From Nocardia grenadensis NBRC 108939 (GTDB lineage Bacteria; Actinomycetota; Actinomycetes; Mycobacteriales; Mycobacteriaceae), in assembly GCF_001613445.1 (NCBI RefSeq), contig NZ_BDCJ01000003.1:1-64000 (forward strand): a DNA stretch of 64,000 bases. The letters are read 5' to 3'. The position numbers and the translations under genes were made by a program. This document shows positions 58,401-64,000 of the stretch, one piece after another (within the stretch, counting starts at the first letter, position 1; each line of letters starts with the position of its first letter). The notes under the pieces are model-generated. The model ran no database searches and was not told where the DNA came from. It saw only the letters and a program-made list of their open reading frames with translations.

Positions 58401-61400
58401 TACGTCGGGCTGCCCGATATCCATCGCAGCGCCGGCACGACCGAACTGTTCGACACCGCGATCGCCTTCCAATCCTTCCCGGTGGACCGCCCGGCCCTGC
58501 AGCAACTCGTCGACTCCGCGGGACTGCGCGTGGACGAGATCACCGGCGTCGACGCCACCCCGTACCCGCTGAGCCTGGTCGTCGCGCCGCAACAGGCCGA
58601 GCACGAGACCGCGCAAGGCCTGCACATCACCCTGCGGTTCCTCGACGATGCCTTCGACACCGCACAGGCACACAGGATCCTCGACCGCTTCGTCGAACTG
58701 CTGCACCGCATCGCCGACGCCCCCGCCACCCGGCTCGGCGAGCTCACCCTGCCCGACCGGCAGGACCCGGTCCTGCCCGCCCCCCGCACCCGGCACCTCA
58801 CCGCGAGCACCCTCGGCGACCTGCTCGCCGCGACCGTGGCCGCCGACCCCGACGCCACCGCCGCCGTCTCCGGTCCGGTCACCCTGACCTACCGGCAGCT
58901 CGACGCCCGCGCGAACCGCCTCGCCCGGCTGCTGCTGAGCCGCGGCGGCCGCCCGGGCACCCTGGTCGCCGCCGCGCTGCCCCGATCCCTCGACGCGATC
59001 GTCACCGTGTGGGCTGCGGCGAAGGCGGGGGCCGCGTTCCTGCCGATGGACCCGAACCTGCCCGCCGACCGCATCGAATTCCTGCTGTCGGACTCCGGCG
59101 TCACCCTGGGTATCACCGACGCCGCCTCCCGGCCGCGCGTACCCGACAATGTCGACTGGCTGATCGTGGACACCGAAACCGCGGCCACCGCCAGCGATCC
59201 GGCACTGTCCGCGCCGGTCACCGACGCCGACCGCGGCGGCCCGATCCGGCCGGCGCATCCGGCCTACGTGATCTACACCTCCGGATCCACCGGAACCCCC
59301 AAGGGTGTCCTGGTGGCCCACCGCGCCCTGCCCGATGTGGTGGCGGCGCAACGCCGGATACTGGGAGTCGGTCCCGCCGCCACCGTCCTGCAGGTCGCCT
59401 CACCCAATTTCGACGCCTCGGTGTACGAACTACTGATGGCGCACGGCTCCGGCGGCCGACTGGTCATCGCGCCACCGGATGTGTACGGCGGCCCGGAACT
59501 GGCCGCCCTGATCCGGCGCGAACACATCACCCACACCCTGCTGACCCCCTCCGCACTGGCGACCCTCCCGCACGAGGGCCTCGGCGAACTGCGGGTGCTC
59601 GCCAGCGCCGGCGAACCGGTCGGCCCCGAACTGGTCGAGCGGTGGGCGCCCGACCGCGCCATGGTCAACCTCTACGGTCCCAGCGAGACCACGATCTGGG
59701 CCACCGCCAACGCCGCACTCACCCCCGGCGAACCCATCACCATCGGCGGCCCGGTCGGCCCTGTCGCGGCCGTGGTCCTCGACACCTGGCTGCGGCCGGT
59801 ACCGGCCGGGGTAGCGGGCGAGATGTACCTTTTCGGGGCCGGTCTGGCCGACGCCTACATCGGCCGCGCCGGGCTCAGCGCCGCCCGCTTCGTGGCCTGC
59901 CCGTTCGGCGAACCCGGCCACCGCATGTACCGCACCGGCGATATCGTGCGCCGCACCGACACCGACGACCTGGAATTCGTGGGACGCAACGACTTCCAGG
60001 TCAAGATCCGCGGTAACCGGGTCGAACTGGGCGAGATCGACGCCGTCCTCGGCGCGCGCCCGGATGTGGCGTTCACGGTGACCGTGCCGCGCATCGCCGA
60101 AGACCGGCCCGCGGTCCTGGTGTCCTATGTGGTGCCCGCCCCCGGCCACACCGTCTCCGGTACCGAACTGACCGCCGCCCTGACCGAAGCCCTGCCCGCC
60201 TATATGGTGCCCGCCGCGGTCCTCGTCCTCGACGAACTCCCACTGAATTCCAGCGGAAAACTGGACCGCTCCCGGCTCCCGGACCCGGTATTCGCCACCC
60301 GCGAGTACCGGGCACCGTCCACACCCGTGGAATCCGTGGTCGCCGAAGCCTTCTGTCACGTGCTCGGCATCACCCGGGTGGGTGCCGACGACAACTTCTT
60401 CGAACTCGGCGGCGACTCGCTCAGCGCCTCGCTGGTCGTGGCGCGCGTCGGCGCCACCCTGAACGTGCGGGTCCCGGTGCGGTCCATGTTCGAGACACCC
60501 ACCGTCGCCGGTCTCGCCGCGCACGCCGAAACCCTCACCGGCGGCGACCGGGTACCCCTCACCGCCGGAGTACGCCCCGACCCCGTCCCGCTGTCGCTGG
60601 CACAGCAGCGGATGTGGTTCCTCAACCGTTTCGAACCCGACTCCGCCGCCTACAACATCCCGGTCATGCTGCGACTGACCGGCGACCTCGACACCGCGGC
60701 CCTCGCCACCGCACTGCGCGATGTCGCCGGACGCCACGAAGTACTGCGCACCATCTACCCCGAGACCGCCGGCGAACCCGAACAGGTGATCCTCGACGAA
60801 CCCGAGATCACCCTGGACCCCGTGCACGTCGCACCGTCCGCGATCCCCGACGTGGTCGCCGAATTCATGCGCCGCGGCTTCGACGTCACCGTGCAGGTGC
60901 CGATGCGCGTCGAACTGTTCGCTCTCGACACCGACGGTCACACCACCGAATACCTGCTGATCCTGGTGGTGCACCATATAGCCGGCGACGGCCAGTCCAT
61001 GGGCCCACTGGCCCGCGACGTCATGCGCGCCTACGCCGCCCGCACCGCCGGACATCCACCGCTGTGGGAACCGCTGCCGGTGCAGTACGCCGACTTCGCG
61101 CTGTGGCAGCGCCGCACCCTGGGCTCCGCGCAGGACCCCGACTCGCTCATGTCCGCCCAACTGGAGTACTGGCGCACCACACTGGCCGGTGCACCCGACC
61201 GGCTCGACCTCCCGGCCGACCGGCCCCGCCCCGCCGTCGCGTCCCTGACCGGTGGTCGCGTCCCACTCGATATCGGCGCCGACCTGCACAGCAAACTCGC
61301 CGAACTGGCCCGCTCCCGCGGCACCTCCCTGTTCATGGTCCTGCACGCGGCCCTCGCGACAGTACTGAGCCGGCTGAGCGGCAGCGACGACGTGGTCATC

Positions 61401-64000
61401 GGCACGCCCGTCGCCGGCCGCGGCGAACCCGGACTCGACGACCTCGTCGGCATGTTCGTCAACACCCTCGTCCTGCGCACCCCCATCCACCCCGGCGAAC
61501 CCTTCACCGAACTGCTGACACGCACGAAAGAAACCGACCTGCAGGCCTTCGAACACGCCGATGTCCCGTTCGAACGGGTCGTGGAAGAGCTGAAACCGGA
61601 ACGCACCGCCGACCGGCATCCGCTGTTCCAGATCGCGCTGGCGTTCCAGAACCTGTCGTCGGTCGACGTGGTGCTGCCCGACGTCACCGTGTCCCGTGCC
61701 GACGTCGACACCGGCATGTGCCAATTCGACCTGCAACTCGTCGTCTCCGAAAACTACGGTCGAGGCGGCGCGGCGCAGGGTATCTCCGGCATGCTGATGT
61801 TCGCCCGTGACCTGTTCGACGAACCGACGGTCGCCGGGTTCGCCCAACGACTGATCCGGGTCCTGGAAGCCCTCGCCGACGATCCGGCGACACCGGTCGG
61901 TGATCTCGACTGGCTGGACACCGACGAACACACCGCGCTCGTCTCCCGCGTCGGTCCGCGCCTCGAAGGCGCACCCGCCCTGCTACCGGACGCGTTCGCC
62001 GCCGCCGTCCGCGACAACGGCGACGGTCTCGCCCTCGTCGCCGACGACACCGCACTCACCTACACCGAACTCGACCTCCGATCCAACCGGCTGGCCCGCG
62101 CCCTCATCCGGCACGGCGCCGCCCCGGAGAGCCCGGTGCTCGTCGCCGCCACCCGGTCCGTGACCTCGGTGATCATGTGGTGGGCGGTCGTGAAATCCGG
62201 CGCCACCTACGTGCCCGTCGACCCCCGCTATCCGGCGAGCCGCATCGAACAGATGGTGGCCGACTCCGGCGCCGCACTCGGTGTCACGGTCGCCGCGGCG
62301 CGCCCCGATCTCCCCGACTCCCTGAACTGGCTCGTCCTCGACGACGACACCGTCACCGCGCAGATCGACACCCTGCCCGGCGACCCCGTCACCGACGACG
62401 ACCGGCGCGCACCGCTACGGGCCACAAACACCGCCTACATCATCTTCACCTCCGGCTCCACCGGCGTACCCAAGGGCGTCGCCGTCGAGCACCGCGCCAT
62501 CGCCGACTTCCTCGCCGCCCAGCACAGCGCCCACCGCACCGGTCACACCTCCCGCGTCCTGCATTTCGCCTCCCCGTCCTTCGACGCCTCCCTGCTGGAG
62601 ATCATGCTCGCCACCGGCGGCGCCTCCACCCTCGTCCTGGCCCCGGCCGGAATGTACGGCGGCAGCGAACTCGCCGACCTGCTGCGCACCCAGCGCATCA
62701 CCCACGCCTTCGTGACACCGGTCGCGCTGGCCTCCGTCGACCCCACCGGACTCGACGACCTGCAGGTCGTCATGGCCGGTGGTGAGGAAGTGCCCTCGGA
62801 GCTGGTGAACCGGTGGGCCGGCACCGACCGCGCCGGCACCCGCGAATTCCGGGTCCTGTACGGGCCGACCGAAACCTCGGTCGTGGCCACCGCCGCCCCC
62901 CATATGCTTCCCGGCGACCGGGTTCGGATCGGCGCCCCCCGCGCCGGTATGCGAGCCCTGGTCCTGGACTCCCGGCTGCAACCGGTACCGGTCGGCGTAC
63001 CCGCGGAACTGTACCTGGCCGGCCCCGGCCTGGCCCGCGGCTACCTCAACCGGGCCGCGACCAGCGCCGCCCGATTCATCGCCTGCCCCTACGGCGAACC
63101 CGGGCAACGCATGTACCGCACCGGCGACGTCGTCCGCTGGAACGCCGACCGCGACCTCGAATTCGTCGGCCGCAACGACTTCCAGATCAAGGTCCGCGGC
63201 TTCCGGGTGGAACTCGGCGAAATCGACGCCGTCCTCAGCGCCCGCGCGGATGTATCGTTCGCGATCACCGTGCCACGCCGCGACGGTACGGGCCCCGTAC
63301 TGCTGGTGTCGTATGTGGTGCCCGCGCCGGGCGCGAGTATCTCCAGCGAGGAACTCGTCCCCGCGGCCGCCACGGCACTGCCGTCCTATATGGTGCCCGC
63401 CGCGGTGATGGTGCTCGACGCGATACCGCTGTCACCGAACGGGAAACTCGACCGCAAAGCCCTCCCGGCGCCGGTCCTGCAGGCCCGGCAGTTCCGGGCG
63501 CCGTCCTCACCGGTCGAGGAGATCGTGGCCGGGGTGTACGCCGAAGTGCTCGGCACCGACGGGCCGGTCGGCGCCGACGACGACTTCTTCGAACTGGGCG
63601 GCAACAGCCTGATCGCCACCCGCGTCGCCGCCCGCATCGGTGCCGCACTCGACGCGTCCGTGCCCGTCGCGATGATCTTCGAAGCGCCCACCGTCGCGAA
63701 ACTCGCCGTACGCGCCGAATCGCACGCCGACACCGGCCGTATCTCGCTCACCGCCCAGCCTCGCCCCGAACACGTCCCGCTGTCCTACGCACAGCAGCGG
63801 ATGTGGTTCCTGAACCGGTTCGAACCCGACTCCGCCGCCTACAGCATCCCGATCGTCATCCGGCTCACCGGGCAGCTCGACATCGACGCCCTGCACGCCG
63901 CGGTCGACGACGTCATGACCCGTCACGAAGTGCTGCGCACCGTCTACCCGCACCACGACGGCGAACCCGCGCAGGTCGTCCTGTCCGCCACCGACGCCGT
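49485..64000 (+). CDS. Multimodular non-ribosomal peptide synthetase (incomplete, runs off the window)
   Basis: One uninterrupted frame of at least 4,838 codons, starting with a GTG behind GGAGGACAG. Order of domains: C1 (about 49.63-50.94 kb, HHIALDG), A1 (51.0-52.45), T1 (FFALGGDS), E1 (52.75-54.13, HHLAVDAVSW), C2 (HHLVLDG), A2, T2, C3 (HHVILDG), A3, T3, C4 (HHIAGDG), A4, T4 (FELGGNS), then the start of C5. All visible carrier proteins keep the Ser for phosphopantetheine, and A domains keep the TSGSTG and GKxDR motifs. The first 50 residues are a low-complexity leader. No MbtH-like or tailoring gene lies upstream in the window; they may lie downstream. Confidence 0.95.
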   Translation, partial: MTQSKRNIDGRGRSDSAEIGSSTTTGQTASGNGSGARPGAVTFTGPPRHDVLPLSAAQRGIWFAQHLAGSSPISVAQYVEIVGELQPELLLEACQAADREFGPGHLHLVEVDGEPCQYVDETAGSPATVVDLRRRTDPVATAHRLMVEDYSAPLDLLGDYLMKCIVYQVGDNHYLWYQRAHHIALDGFAAVTMVHRITELYNAWVRGADAPPATAKYLGEIIEQDLAYRGSERFDNDRKYWTEHLAGAPPVVSLAGRVSKPTIHPELVSVSLPEDTAHLLDSVVTERGTSVTPIIVAAFAAYLGRMTGSDEVLLSLPVSGRHSAVLRRSGGMVANVVPLRVQIADRTVGELIAATQSELTSALRRQRYRQEDIFHDMGIARDEAASFGPAVNLMMVDNEIVLGETTGRLHVLTSGPTADLFVNIYPGAGRDSTHIDFQGNPNVYSAAELAGHHRRFLMFLHEFLAGGTANAVGALPLLEARERAALLPVRGPHGTGTRLLPDILAETARHHGSGSAISTPGRTVTYAELDTRSSRLARHLIALGAGPETAVAILLRRSVESVVAAWAVAKTGAAIVQIDPEYPPARIEHMVTDSGASVAITVAGHTERLPQQVRRVVLDDPGLQREYESYPSDPVTDTDRIRPLRPADLAYLTYTSGSTGLPKGVQVTHTGLANLVTDRSDTYGIDAAARVSYALSPSFDASQEQFLTCFASGATLVIVPPEVIGGEPLTRLLAEERITHLTLTPAVLATVDPGPLTDLRVVVVGGDVCPPHVIERWTGSWSMYNEYGPTETTITAAGAPIEPDRDLTVGGPIRGVAAMVLDRALQPVPKGTAGELYLAGPGLARGYSHRFGETAARFVADPYSEPGDRMYRTGDLARWSGAGDEMTLELMGRSDFQVKIRGYRIEPGEIDAALTGHADVDLSVTVPVRNKTDATVLATYVVPVHGRRIDTGALQRYARETLPPHMVPAVILPLDSLPVNAFGKLDRKALPEPDFGTAPAGRAPATPRENLLAGLFTEILGVARAGADDSFFALGGDSILSIQLVARAKAVGLSFSTQDVFDAKTVAGLAAVATDIGDAPRLAELPGGGVGPMPLSPIMHAMLGRGHYSRFAQATLVQLPDRVEHAHLVRALQAVLDRHDMLRAVLRGAESVDRFVDVLDRGTVDADTALTTVTLTRRDAAEVDGHLQAAADRLDPTDGVLLQAVRLQDTTGPDLLWLVIHHLAVDAVSWRLLLTDLAQAWTQVTEGGEPQFPPPSTSVRRWAHGLIEQAPTRRATELDLWRGIHERGDRLLGPRRLDPQRDVVATAGRVRIRIPADITEAVLTTVPARYHGNANDPLLAALALALGEWRRRRGMAAGAELISLEGHGREEQAVPGADLSATVGWFTTRFPIRLELRDIDPEEAFAGGAAAGRAVEQVKEQLRAVPDNGIGYGMLRCLDPQGSTELGNSPDPQISFNYLGRVGVREHSGAWTPTREFTSLTATSDPRMALPALLDINTIAEPGPDGLELDATWEFAAQVLDAAEVDELAGLWVRALRALAGHIRSESAGGFTPSDFPLVTVSQDEIDQWLRDYPSLTDVWPLTALQAGLLFHAIYDRDTTDGYTVQAALTFAGDVDADRMHRAAQSLVDRHDSLRTAFVESAGGPRQLVLGDTRADWQYSDLADLLDTEAHDRAFQELATAATAPFDPARPPLLRFHLVRTGTDEHRLLVTNHHLVLDGWSMPLLIHELLALYASGTETAELAPPRSYRDYLQWLHAQDSDAATEAWQRVLAGVESPTHVTGRADRTAGADSGETGRALDAATTAAVLDLGRTHGVTANTAIQVAWALLLTTLTGRPDVVFGNTVSERPPHIQGVEYMVGLFINTLPVRVRTDPHETVADLLTRVQSEQASMLGHRHIGLAELQRATGIADMFDTVTVLESYPLDREGLARDLGAAGLRLIDIDARDATPYPLSLQVTPPSRDASDTEENSTYTVTLRFATDRFDTGTADTLLERFELLLTQIVTHPGRRVAAVSAARDTERAEPQVHGAPPAGERTLHDILSATARRYPDATAVRAGDITLTYRELEQRADALARRLTERGAAPETFVALALPRSAELAVAIWAVARTGAAFVPLDPANPPERLAELLADSHSTLGVTVDPVIPHLPTTMDWLIADPATAPDPVAEPVTPTHLHPGNAAYLIYTSGSTGKPKAVHIAHRGLADVVAAQAEAFAATTDSMVLQVASPGFDACVSELLLAHSSGACLLVAPPEVYGGSDLEDLLREQRVTHAIITPSVLGTMDSAGLPALDTIAVVGEATGSDLVNRWAPGRRLMNHYGPTECTIWATGSEALRPGEPVTIGGPIRGVTATVLDMWLRPVPAGVAGELYLGGPGLAHGYYDRPATTASRFVADPYSPHGDRMYRTGDSARWVRGRTGPELEYLGRGDQQVKIHGLRIEPGEVDAHLTRHPAVARAATVAQDGPAGEPVLVSYVVPAPGTTLDVTALRDDLAGSLAHYMNPAAIVELDTMPLTPVGKIDRGALRERAFRAEETPGRPPATPTERVIAQLFTEVLHLDTVSADSNFFALGGDSIVSMRLVALARAAGLTLTPRDVFEGKTVAALAATARHETDAVTAEDLPRGAHRIEDRPYRPADFPLVTLTRPDIEQLEQRYDTLADVWPLSPMQSGIHFHSTFDPDAGDNYTVQTVIGFTGSVDGERLRRAAQAVVDRHDILRAAFVETAGGPCQIVLDHAEVRYQEVDLAVRGDDLTAEWDRIAAADAAAGFDLSAPPLIRFTLIRAESGAARLLITNHHVILDGWSMPLLLRELLDYYGAPEHIGAAGAAPSYRDYLTWLTRQDLTASKAAWAQAYADVDSPTRVARGTGPTDATAAEVTAELSADHFASLRTVAADTAVTVNTAVAAAWALNLRTLTGETDVIFGSAVSGRPPELPRVDQTLGMFLNTIPVRVRLDPANSLRDLLTQLQDQHARMLDHHYVGLPDIHRSAGTTELFDTAIAFQSFPVDRPALQQLVDSAGLRVDEITGVDATPYPLSLVVAPQQAEHETAQGLHITLRFLDDAFDTAQAHRILDRFVELLHRIADAPATRLGELTLPDRQDPVLPAPRTRHLTASTLGDLLAATVAADPDATAAVSGPVTLTYRQLDARANRLARLLLSRGGRPGTLVAAALPRSLDAIVTVWAAAKAGAAFLPMDPNLPADRIEFLLSDSGVTLGITDAASRPRVPDNVDWLIVDTETAATASDPALSAPVTDADRGGPIRPAHPAYVIYTSGSTGTPKGVLVAHRALPDVVAAQRRILGVGPAATVLQVASPNFDASVYELLMAHGSGGRLVIAPPDVYGGPELAALIRREHITHTLLTPSALATLPHEGLGELRVLASAGEPVGPELVERWAPDRAMVNLYGPSETTIWATANAALTPGEPITIGGPVGPVAAVVLDTWLRPVPAGVAGEMYLFGAGLADAYIGRAGLSAARFVACPFGEPGHRMYRTGDIVRRTDTDDLEFVGRNDFQVKIRGNRVELGEIDAVLGARPDVAFTVTVPRIAEDRPAVLVSYVVPAPGHTVSGTELTAALTEALPAYMVPAAVLVLDELPLNSSGKLDRSRLPDPVFATREYRAPSTPVESVVAEAFCHVLGITRVGADDNFFELGGDSLSASLVVARVGATLNVRVPVRSMFETPTVAGLAAHAETLTGGDRVPLTAGVRPDPVPLSLAQQRMWFLNRFEPDSAAYNIPVMLRLTGDLDTAALATALRDVAGRHEVLRTIYPETAGEPEQVILDEPEITLDPVHVAPSAIPDVVAEFMRRGFDVTVQVPMRVELFALDTDGHTTEYLLILVVHHIAGDGQSMGPLARDVMRAYAARTAGHPPLWEPLPVQYADFALWQRRTLGSAQDPDSLMSAQLEYWRTTLAGAPDRLDLPADRPRPAVASLTGGRVPLDIGADLHSKLAELARSRGTSLFMVLHAALATVLSRLSGSDDVVIGTPVAGRGEPGLDDLVGMFVNTLVLRTPIHPGEPFTELLTRTKETDLQAFEHADVPFERVVEELKPERTADRHPLFQIALAFQNLSSVDVVLPDVTVSRADVDTGMCQFDLQLVVSENYGRGGAAQGISGMLMFARDLFDEPTVAGFAQRLIRVLEALADDPATPVGDLDWLDTDEHTALVSRVGPRLEGAPALLPDAFAAAVRDNGDGLALVADDTALTYTELDLRSNRLARALIRHGAAPESPVLVAATRSVTSVIMWWAVVKSGATYVPVDPRYPASRIEQMVADSGAALGVTVAAARPDLPDSLNWLVLDDDTVTAQIDTLPGDPVTDDDRRAPLRATNTAYIIFTSGSTGVPKGVAVEHRAIADFLAAQHSAHRTGHTSRVLHFASPSFDASLLEIMLATGGASTLVLAPAGMYGGSELADLLRTQRITHAFVTPVALASVDPTGLDDLQVVMAGGEEVPSELVNRWAGTDRAGTREFRVLYGPTETSVVATAAPHMLPGDRVRIGAPRAGMRALVLDSRLQPVPVGVPAELYLAGPGLARGYLNRAATSAARFIACPYGEPGQRMYRTGDVVRWNADRDLEFVGRNDFQIKVRGFRVELGEIDAVLSARADVSFAITVPRRDGTGPVLLVSYVVPAPGASISSEELVPAAATALPSYMVPAAVMVLDAIPLSPNGKLDRKALPAPVLQARQFRAPSSPVEEIVAGVYAEVLGTDGPVGADDDFFELGGNSLIATRVAARIGAALDASVPVAMIFEAPTVAKLAVRAESHADTGRISLTAQPRPEHVPLSYAQQRMWFLNRFEPDSAAYSIPIVIRLTGQLDIDALHAAVDDVMTRHEVLRTVYPHHDGEPAQVVLSATDA
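49620..54130 (+). other. NRPS module 1: C-A-T-E
   Basis: The N-terminal C domain resembles that of EntF (LPLSAAQRGIWFAQHL, WYQRAHHIALDGF), suggesting acceptance of an acyl or aryl group from a separate carrier. The A1 specificity residues read by eye against PheA are D-A-Q-T-V-G-E-I-T-K, which I cannot assign. The epimerase has its HHxxxDxxSW motif and FNYLGR, so residue 1 is probably D-configured. Confidence 0.7.
54180..57290 (+). other. NRPS module 2: C-A-T
   Basis: The C domain follows an epimerase and should be of the D-L accepting class. The A2 code read by eye is D-A-S-I-A-V-H-I-W-K, not matching any substrate I know. T2 carries FFALGGDSIVS. No epimerase follows. Confidence 0.7.
57380..60525 (+). 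other. NRPS module 3: C-A-T
   Basis: C3 has HHVILDGWS, strongly resembling C2 (WPLSPMQSGIHFHS versus WPLTALQAGLLFHA). The A3 code read by eye is D-A-Y-L-A-A-L-I-W-K. The A2 and A3 core regions are alike (VYGG, TPS, TIWAT), suggesting module duplication. T3 carries FFELGGDSLSA. Confidence 0.7.
60585..63710 (+). other. NRPS module 4: C-A-T
   Basis: C4 is of the LCL look (LSLAQQRMWFLNRFEPDSAAYN, HHIAGDGQS). The A4 code read by eye is D-A-L-F-M-G-L-V-V-K, suggesting a hydrophobic residue. T4 carries FFELGGNSLIA. A near-identical C-domain start (SYAQQRMWFLNRFEPDSAAYS) follows at 63.77 kb, so at least one more module exists. Confidence 0.7.

Noticed and set aside
49829..61931. Long open frames within the NRPS region in other frames, for example 49829-51988 (+), 51570-53585 (-), 59430-61931 (-)
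   Set aside because: They are mirror frames of a GC-rich coding sequence with Arg/Pro/Gly- or Gly/Val/Gln-rich composition; the NRPS frame carries all recognisable motifs.

Overview
The window is a high-GC chromosomal segment with many GTG and TTG starts. It looks like Nocardia or a close relative in the Mycobacteriales. Supporting this are an antigen-85-like secreted esterase, a ChoD-type cholesterol oxidase, a furA-katG operon, a short mycobacterial-style PpdK and a large multimodular NRPS. The genus is an inference; there is no rRNA gene in the window to test it.

Left part (1-19.5 kb): ordinary chromosomal genes. These include an atypical SDR, a DUF2599 lipoprotein, an XRE/DUF5753 regulator, a PucR-type regulator without its HTH, the antigen-85-like esterase, two GMC oxidoreductases (BetA-like and ChoD-like), a thioesterase, an AI-2E family transporter, a serine beta-lactamase-family lipoprotein, a Tat-exported GH1 glycosidase and an epoxide hydrolase. 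Several enzymes sit next to a TetR or MarR gene with an inverted repeat between them. One FAD-linked oxidase is a pseudogene.

Middle part (about 19.8-36.8 kb): a mobile-element graveyard. Pieces of at least two Tn3-family transposases, two serine resolvases, a Mu-type transposase and a tyrosine integrase lie in broken frames and abut one another. Intact genes lie between them: a PI3/PI4-kinase-fold protein overlapping a small partner gene, a GNAT acetyltransferase, a three-gene operon ending in a short pyruvate phosphate dikinase, a Gln/Ala-rich coiled-coil protein, an APH-type kinase, a MerR gene behind a truncated SulP transporter, and a TetR/MFS efflux pair with a tandem palindromic operator. 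The island ends with an intact tyrosine integrase and a zinc-finger/coiled-coil gene transcribed away from each other. Between them is a 13-7-13 inverted repeat flanked by CGTTTC motifs about 60 bases to each side, which looks like a recombination core with accessory sites.

Right part (37.9-49.5 kb): a maltokinase-cap-like protein, TerC, a DUF308 membrane protein, a patch of three eroded genes (VOC, CGNR, SCO6745 family), an SDR/TetR pair with two matching operators, katG-furA, a small secreted protein and a candidate BrnT/RHH-like toxin-antitoxin pair.

From 49,485 to the end one uninterrupted frame encodes an NRPS with domains C-A-T-E / C-A-T / C-A-T / C-A-T / C..., continuing beyond the window. 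Its first C domain resembles the EntF-type N-terminal condensation domain, so the peptide is probably started on an acyl or aryl group supplied by another protein.
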